5,087 nt of DNA, taken from assembly GCA_029881635.1 (NCBI GenBank), contig JAOUMG010000203.1:1-5087 (forward strand). The letters run 5' to 3'. Origin of the DNA: Paracoccaceae bacterium. Lineage in GTDB: Bacteria > Pseudomonadota > Alphaproteobacteria > Rhodobacterales > Rhodobacteraceae. A program made the translations under genes and the position numbers. Shown one piece after another: positions 1 to 5,087 of the stretch (positions are counted from its first letter, which is position 1; every line of letters begins with the position of its first letter). The notes under the pieces were generated by a model. That model ran no database searches, was not told the DNA's origin, and saw only the letters and a list, made by a program, of their open reading frames with translations.

Positions 1-1
1 A

Positions 2-649
2 GATATGTCCAACCGCGCATTTCCGTTTGGCCATGTGCGGGAAATCGAAATCGGCGGTGCATTGGCCCGGGCGTTGCGCATCACCTATGTGGGCGAACTC
101 GGCTGGGAATTGCATGTCCCCTTGAAAGCAACCGGAGCTGTCTATGACGCCTTGATGGCGGCTGGGAAGGCTGAAGGGATTCGCCCGATCGGATATCGGG
201 CGCTGGAATCTCTGCGGCTGGAAAAAGGGTATCGGGCCTGGTCGTCGGACATCACTCCAAACGACACACCGTTCGAGGCGGGGCTGGGCTGGGCAGTCAA
301 GATGACCAAGAATTCGGACTTTATCGGCCGCCGCGCATTGGAAGCGCTGGCCGGAAAGCCATTGCCGAAACGATTGGCGGGGTTCACCCTTTCCGATCCT
401 GCGGCCGTTCTGGTGGGGCGTGAAACAATTTTGCGGAACGGGATGCCTGTGGGCTACCTCACCTCAGGCGGGTATGGGTACACGATGGAAAAAAGCATCG
501 GCTACGGCTATGTCCGTAATCCGGACGGGGTTTCGGATGATTTCCTGACATCGGGTCAATATGAACTGGTCGTTGCCAATGAAAGGTTTCCGGCCGAGAT
601 TCGCCTGCGGTCCTTATATGATCCAACCCATTCACGGGTGAAAGCCTGA
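2..649 (+). CDS. FAD-dependent dimethylglycine/sarcosine dehydrogenase-type protein, C-terminal GcvT-like part (5' partial)
   Basis: The frame is open from the left edge (GAT, base 2) to TGA at 647-649 and gives 215 residues. The first in-frame ATG is at 5, but the residues around it (DMSNRAFPFG) read as the interior of a GcvT domain, so I treat the gene as continuing leftward. Family landmarks are TYVGELGWELHVP at residues 28-40, GYRALESLRLEKGYRAW at 64-80, and SDITPNDTPFEAGL at 82-95, all typical of the folate-binding module of dimethylglycine and sarcosine dehydrogenases. A C-terminal barrel runs from about 122 (KRLAGFTL) to YDPTHSRV at 207-213. By family knowledge the missing N-terminal half would be a DAO-type FAD domain that demethylates an N-methylglycine, passing the one-carbon unit to tetrahydrofolate. 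The substrate cannot be settled from this part; a stand-alone GcvT is unlikely because LRLEKGYR favours the dehydrogenase branch. The gene converges on the methyltransferase, 34 bp away. Confidence 0.88.
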   Translation, partial: DMSNRAFPFGHVREIEIGGALARALRITYVGELGWELHVPLKATGAVYDALMAAGKAEGIRPIGYRALESLRLEKGYRAWSSDITPNDTPFEAGLGWAVKMTKNSDFIGRRALEALAGKPLPKRLAGFTLSDPAAVLVGRETILRNGMPVGYLTSGGYGYTMEKSIGYGYVRNPDGVSDDFLTSGQYELVVANERFPAEIRLRSLYDPTHSRVKA

Positions 650-683
650 GCTGAAAACCATCCGTTAGCGTATCTGGCCTGCC

Positions 684-1316
684 TTATGTCCGCCGCAGCA
701 CCACGGCACGGCTGGGGATTGTTCCCGTTTCGCCCGGCATTGAAACATAAGGGTCGGTCACTTCAAGCAATTCCAACGCGCCCGCGCGGGCGAATCTGTC
801 GATATGTTCGCTAAAACCGCCCTCCCAAAGCGTGAGCTTGACGGTCAGCACAATTGCCCCGCCGGGTCGGCAGATGCGAACCAATTCGTCGAGCCCCTCA
901 CTCCCGACATGGCCGGATGTAAAAACACCGGCAGAGACAATTCCGCCGAAATGTCCATCGGCAAAGGGTAATGCACTGCCAAGGGCAAGGTTATGAAGGT
1001 TGGCATAGACGCCCTTTTTTCTTGCGATGGCGAGCATTCCTTGCGAAACGTCAAGACCTTCGACATGGGGGTAGCCCACAATTCCCAGCCATTCGCCAAT
1101 CAGACCGGTTCCGGCGCCGGCATCAAGCAAGGGTGTGGTGCCACGCGGCAGGTACCTCGCGATCAGGGCCAGACAGACCGACGGGTGGCGATAACCGGCA
1201 GCCGCCATCTCTGCCTCATAGGTTTCGGCCCAGCGATCATAGATGGCGGCGGTTTCCTCGGGTCGTGAGGCGCCGTAAACTGCACCCAGATGACCGCCAT
1301 GATTTGTACCGGACAT
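684..1316 (-). CDS. Class I SAM-dependent methyltransferase
   Basis: A 210-residue Rossmann-fold methyltransferase. The SAM-binding motif I is LLDAGAGTGLIG at residues 63-74, the acidic residue ending strand 2 is D89 in VEGLDVS, the strand 4 region is LPFADGHFGGIVSAGVF at 116-132, and ELVRICRPGG at 144-153 is the usual motif before strand 5. The N-terminal helix AAIYDRWAETYEAEM (23-37) resembles small methyltransferases of the METTL27 (WBSCR27) type. The length suits a core domain with no added substrate-recognition domain, so the methyl acceptor is unknown. I chose ATG at 1316 because AGGAG (1326-1330 on the plus strand as CTCCT) lies 9 nt upstream. The longer reading from a TTG at 1358 adds 14 residues, has no such site, and would run into the proposed -10 box. 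The protein is probably cytoplasmic, with no signal or membrane segment. It is divergent from the kinase at 1426 and convergent with the dehydrogenase on its left. Confidence 0.9.
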   Translation of the reverse strand: MSGTNHGGHLGAVYGASRPEETAAIYDRWAETYEAEMAAAGYRHPSVCLALIARYLPRGTTPLLDAGAGTGLIGEWLGIVGYPHVEGLDVSQGMLAIARKKGVYANLHNLALGSALPFADGHFGGIVSAGVFTSGHVGSEGLDELVRICRPGGAIVLTVKLTLWEGGFSEHIDRFARAGALELLEVTDPYVSMPGETGTIPSRAVVLRRT

Positions 1317-1325
1317 GGTCCAACT

Positions 1326-1330
1326 CTCCT
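1326..1330 (-). promoter_or_regulatory. Ribosome binding site deciding the methyltransferase start
   Basis: On the minus strand this reads AGGAG, a strong Shine-Dalgarno core, 9 nt before the ATG at 1316. It supports the 210-residue protein over the longer TTG-initiated reading. Confidence 0.75.
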
Positions 1331-1333
1331 GTC

Positions 1334-1362
1334 TTGATCGAATTGCCGTTATGCACAATCAT
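1334..1362 (+). promoter_or_regulatory. Weak candidate promoter for the choline-type kinase
   Basis: TTGATC at 1334-1339 and AATCAT at 1357-1362 are 17 nt apart, each matching consensus in 4 of 6 positions. The -10 overlaps the -10 proposed for the opposite strand, so the two promoters could not be occupied at once. The leader to the start at 1426 would be about 57 nt. Such matches arise easily by chance. Confidence 0.22.
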
Positions 1363-1385
1363 ACCCGCCAATGCGTGGTGGGCAA
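1358..1385 (-). promoter_or_regulatory. Candidate sigma-70 promoter for the methyltransferase
   Basis: On the minus strand TTGCCC (plus-strand 1380-1385) is followed after 16 nt by TATGAT (1358-1363). The -10 matches the consensus in 5 of 6 positions and the -35 in 4 of 6. Transcription would begin near 1350, giving a leader of about 35 nt before the ATG at 1316. It is found by eye only. Confidence 0.4.
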
Positions 1386-1411
1386 TCCGGCTTGATTGTC
1401 TGACTGCGCCC

Positions 1412-1418
1412 GAGAGGA
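1412..1418 (+). promoter_or_regulatory. Ribosome binding site deciding the kinase UUG start
   Basis: GAGAGGA ends 7 nt before TTG at 1426, good Shine-Dalgarno spacing. The in-frame TTG at 1396 has no comparable site upstream, so the shorter protein is preferred. Confidence 0.65.
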
Positions 1419-1425
1419 CAGTGAC

Positions 1426-2328
1426 TTGACCCCAGACGAAGAAATCCGCGCCGTTACGGCGACGATCCCGGAACTTGCCGGATATTCGGGTGGTATTGAA
1501 CGGTTGGGCGGATTGACAAACCGCGTGTTTCGGGCCGGTGATCTGTGCCTGCGCATTCCGGGGGCGGGCACAGAGGAATATATCAACCGCGCGCATGAAG
1601 CGGTGGCTGCCCGCGCTGCCGCCGCCGCGAATGTCAGCCCGGAAGTAATCCGTGCCGATGCAGAAACAGGCATCATACTGACCCGCTTTATCGAAGGGGC
1701 GGTCACGATGACGCCCGAGTTGTTCGCCTCTCGCAAAAGTGCGCCGACGCGCGCCGGGCAAGTGTTGCGGCAATTGCACGGATCAGGCGCGGAATTCCCG
1801 TTTCGCTTCGATCTTTTCGCGATGATCGATGATTACCTCGCGATTTTGGGCACAAAAGATGTGGCCTTGCCCGCAGGCTACCACGATGTCGTGGCCGAGG
1901 CTGATGCCGTGCGTCAGGCATTGTCGGCACATGAACTGCCTTCCGCACCCTGCCACTGCGATCCCCTTTGCGAAAACTTCCTGGATACCGGGCAACGCAT
2001 GTGGATCGTGGACTGGGAATATTCAGGCATGAATGACCCGATGTGGGATCTGGGCGATCTGTCGGTCGAGGCGGGGTTTGACGCCCATCAGGACGATGAG
2101 ATGTTGCACGCCTATTTTGGCGGCGAACCAGCCCCGCGCGACCGAGGGCGCATGGTGATCTACAAGGCTATGTGCGATCTTTTGTGGACACTGTGGGGAT
2201 TGATCCAACTGGCAAACAACAATCCTGCGGATGATTTTCAGGCTTATGCTGACGGGCGGTTTTCACGTTGCAAGGCTTTGATGGCGACGCCTGAATTCAG
2301 CGGCCATCTGGCGGCAGTTCGCGGCTGA
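1426..2328 (+). CDS. Choline/LicA-type small-molecule kinase (APH-fold phosphotransferase)
   Basis: A 300-residue protein of the aminoglycoside phosphotransferase/choline kinase fold, which moves the gamma-phosphate of ATP to a small alcohol or amine. Landmarks in order: the nucleotide loop GGLTNRVFRAG (28-38); CLRIPGAGTEEYINR (41-55) with E58, the LicA/choline-kinase version of the lysine and helix C region; the hinge ILTRFIEG (84-91); the catalytic loop HCDPLCENF (177-185) with D179 as likely catalytic base and N184 as metal ligand; and the metal-binding IVDWEYSGMNDPMWDLGDL (194-212) with D196. The WEYSGMNDP signature favours the choline/ethanolamine kinase branch over antibiotic kinases. 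Substrate is not proven; ethanolamine, thiamine or another amino alcohol are alternatives. The UUG at 1426 is chosen on its ribosome binding site. The protein appears soluble and the catalytic residues are intact. It is divergent from the methyltransferase and convergent with the phosphate transporter, with 33 bp between the coding ends. Confidence 0.87.
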   Translation: MTPDEEIRAVTATIPELAGYSGGIERLGGLTNRVFRAGDLCLRIPGAGTEEYINRAHEAVAARAAAAANVSPEVIRADAETGIILTRFIEGAVTMTPELFASRKSAPTRAGQVLRQLHGSGAEFPFRFDLFAMIDDYLAILGTKDVALPAGYHDVVAEADAVRQALSAHELPSAPCHCDPLCENFLDTGQRMWIVDWEYSGMNDPMWDLGDLSVEAGFDAHQDDEMLHAYFGGEPAPRDRGRMVIYKAMCDLLWTLWGLIQLANNNPADDFQAYADGRFSRCKALMATPEFSGHLAAVRG

Positions 2329-2359
2329 TCGGGTTTCCTCGCCCCAAGGATGCGATCAG
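2325..2359. terminator. Hairpin between convergent genes, possible bidirectional terminator
   Basis: CTGATCG (2325-2331) and CGATCAG (2353-2359) form a perfect 7-bp stem. Inside it, TCCT (2336-2339) pairs with AGGA (2347-2350) around a CGCCCCA loop. The outer arm includes the kinase TGA stop at 2326-2328, and on the minus strand the hairpin starts 2 nt after the transporter stop. No T-run follows on either side, so it is not a canonical intrinsic terminator. It may act with Rho or simply protect 3' ends. Confidence 0.4.
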
Positions 2360-2361
2360 GA

Positions 2362-4029
2362 TCATGCCTTTTTCGCACCGGAAAGCCGGCTGGCTAGAAG
2401 ATCACCGGTTTCAGACAGGATCGGATAGGCGATCATCGAAAAGGCGGTGTTCACCTGCTTTAGGGCCCGCAGGGTTTCTTGATGGATGTTCGAGGTTTCG
2501 ATGCTTTCGACCAGGCCCTGTTTCAGGCGGTCCAGATGCGACCTTTGCAACCCTTGCTCGATATTGCGGACATTTTCCTTTTCTTCCACCAACGCACGTG
2601 CCGCGTCGGGGTCGAGCGTCATCAACACGTTGAGCGCGGCCTGAACATTTGCCAGGACGCGATCGTGAAAATCACGGATCTCGTTTCCACCAGTTTCAGA
2701 AAATGCCGTGTGGCCATCGTCAAGACGCTTTGCCAGCCCGAGCATATTATGGGCAATCGAATTGCCGGCGCTTTCAAGGTTGACGGCCATTTCAGCCAGT
2801 TCCAGTGCTTTATGACCGGTTTCGTCATCGTCTGAACTTCGCTGTAGCTTTGCCAGATAAAGCTTTGTTCCGATGTGCATTTTGTCGATTTCATCTTCCT
2901 TGGCCAATATCGCTTTTGCCGTGGGCTCATCCCAGGTCTGATAAAGCCCGATGACCGACCTCAACATCGCCTCCACACCTTCCCCCATCTGCAGGATTTC
3001 GCGGGATGCACAGGCCAACGCCCTGTTGGGATTGCTTAAGGCCGCCGGGTCAAGCGCGCTGATCCGGGTAAGGTTGGGCGTTTCGGCAGGCGCAGACACC
3101 AGTGCCGTCGCCATGCGCAGCATTTGCGTCGTCAACGGCAGGGCCAGAAGGGCAAGGGCGAAGTTAAATGCGAGATGCAGGTTGATGACCTGTCGTGCGG
3201 GGGTGGACCCCAGATATTCCAGCGGCATCGAAAAGGCAGTTAGCGCAAGTAGCGCCAATGCCGCGCCGCCGCCACGCAAGACCAGGTTGGCAAAGATGAC
3301 CCTACGGGCGGAAATATCGGACCCGAGCGTCAGGACATAGGCGATCACCGCGCCGCCAAGGTTGGCGCCCAGTACCAAAGCGATGCCCGCTGTGACCGGC
3401 AACATCCCTGACGCGCTGAGGGTTACGAACAAAAGAACCGCCGCGACAGAGGAATGGACCGCCCAGGCGAACACCGCACCGATCAAAAAGGCCGTTACCG
3501 GGTCGCCGCCAAGATACCGCATTGCCGAGGCCAGACCGGGACTGTCGCGCAAGGGTTCGGTTGCTTCACGCAGCATCGAAAGCGACACGAAGATCAGTGC
3601 AAGCCCGATCAACACGCGGCCGGCCATTCGATAGTCACGGGTGCGCGCCCGCAAAAACAACACCACACCAGCGACCAGAAGGACAGGGATCAGCCAATCG
3701 GCCCTCGTAAGCAGTATTTGCGCGACGATGGCCGAGCCAAGATCTGCCCCAAGCAACAATGCCAGCCCGGCCGTACCCGCCAAGGTACCAGCCGCCACGA
3801 AGTTGGAGGTCAGAATTGCGACAGCGGTGGAGCTTTGCAATACAATTGCTGTGCCCGTTCCCGATAGCGCCGCCACCCAACGGTTTTCCCCGCCTTTGCG
3901 CAGCAACCGGCGCAGGGGTACTGACCAACCGCGTTCAACGCCCGTTCGCACCAGTCGGACGGCCCAGATCAGGAGCGCTGCCGCCCCGGCGATATGGATA
4001 AGGAACAAAATGGGTGAGGTTGCTGGCAA
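2362..4029 (-). CDS. Na+/phosphate cotransporter with C-terminal PhoU-like domain
   Basis: A 555-residue inner-membrane protein of the NptA/YjbB-type Na/Pi cotransporter family (SLC34-like). Residues 1-310 are very hydrophobic, with about eight segments and two inverted repeats. Repeat 1 has GTGTAIVLQSSTAVAI (57-72), the classic QSST substrate motif, followed by LLGADLGSAIVAQ (92-104). Repeat 2 has AVHSSVAAVLLF (190-201) and LGANLGGAVIAYV (220-232), where the usual glutamine of QSS is H192. Residues 340-545 are helical and charged, with LESAGNSIAHNMLGLAKRL (418-436) and SNIHQETLRALKQVN (513-527), as in the PhoU-like cytoplasmic domain of this family. Known role: sodium-driven phosphate movement, with the PhoU part thought to regulate flux; YjbB in E. 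coli has been linked to phosphate export, so direction is open. The start is TTG at 4029; GGGA lies about 9 nt upstream, and no in-frame ATG precedes the first hydrophobic segment. Another TTG seven codons on is possible. A Pho box lies 39 bp upstream. Confidence 0.92.
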   Translation of the reverse strand: MPATSPILFLIHIAGAAALLIWAVRLVRTGVERGWSVPLRRLLRKGGENRWVAALSGTGTAIVLQSSTAVAILTSNFVAAGTLAGTAGLALLLGADLGSAIVAQILLTRADWLIPVLLVAGVVLFLRARTRDYRMAGRVLIGLALIFVSLSMLREATEPLRDSPGLASAMRYLGGDPVTAFLIGAVFAWAVHSSVAAVLLFVTLSASGMLPVTAGIALVLGANLGGAVIAYVLTLGSDISARRVIFANLVLRGGGAALALLALTAFSMPLEYLGSTPARQVINLHLAFNFALALLALPLTTQMLRMATALVSAPAETPNLTRISALDPAALSNPNRALACASREILQMGEGVEAMLRSVIGLYQTWDEPTAKAILAKEDEIDKMHIGTKLYLAKLQRSSDDDETGHKALELAEMAVNLESAGNSIAHNMLGLAKRLDDGHTAFSETGGNEIRDFHDRVLANVQAALNVLMTLDPDAARALVEEKENVRNIEQGLQRSHLDRLKQGLVESIETSNIHQETLRALKQVNTAFSMIAYPILSETGDLLASRLSGAKKA

Positions 4030-4067
4030 GATCTGAATTCCCGGTATTTTTTGTGAGTGAGTCGTCG

Positions 4068-4100
4068 CTGTTACAAAACTGTCATAAAACCTTCATACTT
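4068..4100 (+). promoter_or_regulatory. PhoB box: three 11-bp direct repeat units
   Basis: Three consecutive 11-bp units read CTGTTACAAAA at 4068, CTGTCATAAAA at 4079 and CCTTCATACTT at 4090. The middle unit equals the first unit of the E. coli pstS box, as I recall it, and the 7+4 layout (CTGTCAT-like core plus AT-rich spacer) is the established PhoB recognition pattern. The box lies just upstream of a Na+/phosphate cotransporter, which makes phosphate control of this gap credible. The repeats run left to right, whereas the transporter runs right to left. On the plus strand TACTTT at 4096-4101 begins exactly 10 nt after the first 18-bp double unit, the spacing seen in phoA-type promoters, but it is a poor -10 (3 of 6). 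I could not find a good -10 for leftward transcription. Confidence 0.75.
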
Positions 4101-4250
4101 TCTTGTCGGAGGCAATGGGACCGTCTTCTGAAGAGATTGTATATCTCATGTCCAATGAATGGTTTGAGTGTGTCTGGACAATTGTTGACCGCTCCGCCCG
4201 CCTTAGATCGTTACCATAGCGCCTAACCCGATGCTTTCGGGTAATTGAAA
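4101..4250. other. Remainder of the 221-bp intergenic region; no supported gene
   Basis: Between the Pho box and the end of the chelatase gene I see no confident gene. The plus strand has a 34-codon frame, ATG 4115 to TAG 4219, with GGAGG only 2 nt before its ATG, and a small stem GAGAT/ATCTC (4133-4147). If transcription started from the Pho box at about 4108, a transcript of roughly 135 nt could reach the hairpin at 4226-4242. This is noted as a possibility, not called as an RNA gene. Confidence 0.3.
4226..4242. terminator. Short hairpin after the chelatase stop, weak terminator candidate
   Basis: ACCCGA (4226-4231) and TCGGGT (4237-4242) form a perfect 6-bp stem with the 5-nt loop TGCTT. 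On the minus strand it begins 8 nt after the chelatase stop codon at 4251-4253, which is a terminator position. Neither strand has a T-run after the stem, so intrinsic termination is doubtful. Confidence 0.35.
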
Positions 4251-4946
4251 TCATGCTTCTGACAGTGCCGCCGCAATAATTTCTGGAACTTTGGGATGAA
4301 GGCCGATTGGGTCCAGCAATTGGCCGGTAAAACCTGCTTTTGTCAGTGCTGCCGGAATGTCCGATATGACATGCCCCCACCGTGCGACGAAAAGAGGCAG
4401 GCAGAGCGAAGGGTGAGCTATGTCTCTTGCTGCCTCCTCAAGCATTGGTGTTTCTTCAATGAAACCAACACTTACCGAGGCGAAGTTCGCAGCCGAGGTG
4501 ATTGCCGCGGCAGTCGCGTTTGCTGAGTTTGCGGGATAAGGGCTGCGGCCTGAGCCGTGGGCTGCAAGGATCAGGGATGTATCGCTTTCTGACCAACCCC
4601 TTTTTGCAGTAAATTCCGTGGCAATCGATGTCGCGAGCGACTGGGTTCGCGAAAGCAGGCCAAACGGTGCCAGAATGTTCACCGGTTCAATGCCCGCCTC
4701 GGAAAGCCGCTTTGGCAAGAGGCTACGGATGAACCAGCCGTCAGCCATGAAGAAGGGGAAAACATATTTATATTCATAGTGTTGACGCGCGTTCTTCAGG
4801 CCGTCCTGCGTTGCAAGTGTCGCCGTGCCGATGTGCCAGTCCGGCAAGAATGCCCCGATCCTGGCACCCAGATCGGCGATATCTTGTTCCGCTGGCGCAG
4901 GGTCAGAAGGTTGGCCGTGGGCGACTATCAGGGCTGAGTTCTGCAT
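4251..4946 (-). CDS. CbiX/SirB-like chelatase, two-domain (tetrapyrrole metal chelatase family)
   Basis: A 231-residue class II chelatase-like protein made of two similar halves. The N-half opens with ALIVAHGQPSDP (5-16, H10) and continues to FPFFMADGWFIRSLLP (63-78). The C-half opens with LILAAHGSGRSPYPA (125-139, H130), then GFIEETP (161-167) and LPLFVARWGHVISDIP (183-198, H192), and ends with GLHPKVPEII (215-224). Family members insert Co2+ or Fe2+ into sirohydrochlorin for cobalamin or siroheme, or ferrochelate related rings, in the cytoplasm. The C-half keeps a likely ligand set (H130, E164 or E165, H192), while in the N-half the second histidine position is tryptophan/phenylalanine (71-72) and no matching Glu is visible. 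The length is a little below a typical two-domain SirB. Start: ATG at 4946, with GGGG close upstream and AGG 8 nt before it. No cobalamin or siroheme gene is visible in the window, so metal and pathway are not assigned. Confidence 0.82.
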   Translation of the reverse strand: MQNSALIVAHGQPSDPAPAEQDIADLGARIGAFLPDWHIGTATLATQDGLKNARQHYEYKYVFPFFMADGWFIRSLLPKRLSEAGIEPVNILAPFGLLSRTQSLATSIATEFTAKRGWSESDTSLILAAHGSGRSPYPANSANATAAAITSAANFASVSVGFIEETPMLEEAARDIAHPSLCLPLFVARWGHVISDIPAALTKAGFTGQLLDPIGLHPKVPEIIAAALSEA

Positions 4947-5013
4947 CGCCCCAACCTAATGCGCCAATTTTCCGCTGCAATTACTTTCCGATGCCGATAC
5001 CTTTAACACCGAA
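4947..5013 (-). promoter_or_regulatory. Presumed promoter/leader region of the chelatase
   Basis: Because an intrinsic terminator ends the upstream transcript at about 5014, the chelatase most likely has its own promoter in these 67 bp. I found no pair of -35 and -10 boxes good enough to name, and no recognisable cobalamin riboswitch; the space is in any case too short for one. Confidence 0.3.
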
Positions 5014-5049
5014 GAAAAGAAAAAATCCGCCTGGCACGGCATCTGGCGG
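5014..5049 (-). terminator. Rho-independent terminator of the right-edge gene
   Basis: On the minus strand a GC stem, CCGCC (plus 5045-5049) with GGCGG (plus 5027-5031), encloses a 13-nt loop and is followed by ATTTTTTCTTTT (5026 down to 5015). The stem starts 4 nt after a TGA at 5054-5056. Position, stem and T-run together are a classic intrinsic terminator. It also insulates the chelatase from upstream transcription. Confidence 0.7.
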
Positions 5050-5053
5050 TCAG

Positions 5054-5087
5054 TCACTGGGTCAACGCCACGGTCTTGAGAATCGCA
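5054..5087 (-). CDS. C-terminal end of an unidentified gene (5' partial, off right edge)
   Basis: Only the last ten residues, AILKTVALTQ, and a TGA at 5054-5056 fall in the window. The call rests mainly on the intrinsic terminator placed 4 nt after the stop on the same strand. Too little sequence is present to name a family. It would be transcribed in the same direction as the chelatase, 107 bp upstream of it. Confidence 0.5.
   Translation of the reverse strand, partial: AILKTVALTQ

Noticed and set aside
684..1358. Longer methyltransferase starting at TTG 1358
   Set aside because: The extra 14 residues have no ribosome binding site and the start overlaps the proposed -10 box; ATG 1316 has AGGAG at 9 nt.
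1355..1399. Inverted repeat ACAATCA (1355-1361) / TGATTGT (1393-1399) as an operator
   Set aside because: Exact over 7 bp but the arms are 31 bp apart and such a match in about 100 bp is expected fairly often by chance.
1237..1779. 180-residue minus-strand frame antisense to the kinase
   Set aside because: It overlaps the start of both divergent genes and has the Arg/Ala/Gly-rich look of a GC-rich shadow frame; the kinase frame carries all conserved motifs.
1396..2328. Longer kinase starting at TTG 1396
   Set aside because: No Shine-Dalgarno site upstream; TTG 1426 has GAGAGGA with 7-nt spacing. It remains a possible alternative.
3454..3867. 137-residue plus-strand frame inside the transporter
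   Set aside because: Gln/Arg/His-rich antisense shadow of membrane-segment codons; no family resemblance.
4115..4219. 34-codon plus-strand frame after the Pho box as a small protein gene
   Set aside because: SD spacing of only 2 nt, nearly no leader from the proposed start, and no recognisable peptide character.
4014..4226. 70-residue plus-strand frame covering the Pho box
   Set aside because: It overlaps the transporter start and would put the Pho box inside a coding region; no motif or start signal.
4093..4380. 95-residue minus-strand frame across the chelatase 3' end
   Set aside because: Low-complexity, Arg/Ser-rich reading in the shadow of the chelatase, with no family motif.
4991..5087. 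Plus-strand frame open to the right edge from ATG 4991
   Set aside because: No ribosome binding site, Lys/Pro/Gly-rich translation, and it crosses the minus-strand terminator at 5014-5049.
1..5087. A novel multi-gene defence or mobile system
   Set aside because: All five main genes fit known metabolic or transport families, and there are no integrase, toxin, nuclease, repeat array or unusual base composition signs.

Overview
The window looks like a stretch of a moderately GC-rich alphaproteobacterial chromosome, most like a marine Rhodobacterales/roseobacter relative. That is inferred from protein flavour (a DMGDH/sarcosine-dehydrogenase-type GcvT domain, a LicA-like kinase, a two-domain CbiX-like chelatase, a NptA/PhoU transporter) and from close gene packing. 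It is not a database result. No insertion sequence, CRISPR array, tRNA or rRNA gene was seen.

Layout, left to right. (1) Positions 2-649 (+) hold the C-terminal tetrahydrofolate-binding (GcvT-like) part of a FAD-dependent dimethylglycine/sarcosine-type dehydrogenase whose N-terminal part lies off the left edge. (2) Positions 684-1316 (-) encode a small class I SAM-dependent methyltransferase, convergent with gene 1. (3) A 109-bp divergent promoter region leads to 1426-2328 (+), a choline/LicA-type small-molecule kinase with a UUG start. (4) A hairpin that overlaps the kinase stop codon separates it from the convergent 2362-4029 (-), a Na+/phosphate cotransporter fused to a cytoplasmic PhoU-like domain, again with a UUG start. 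(5) The 221-bp gap at 4030-4250 holds a well-formed PhoB box of three 11-bp units, which points away from the transporter, and a terminator-like hairpin. (6) Positions 4251-4946 (-) encode a two-domain CbiX/SirB-like chelatase. (7) At the right edge, a minus-strand gene ends at 5054 and is followed at once by a clean Rho-independent terminator.

Functional links. The best supported is phosphate: the transporter's PhoU domain and the Pho box beside it indicate a phosphate-starvation locus. Genes 1-3 have families linked to methylated amines (demethylation of N-methylglycines, a methyltransferase, a choline-type kinase). They are not in one operon, so a shared choline/betaine role is only an inference. 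The chelatase belongs to tetrapyrrole (cobalamin/siroheme) metabolism but has no visible pathway partner here. I found no convincing previously undescribed system. The most interesting points are the Pho box orientation and the one-sided loss of metal ligands in the chelatase.
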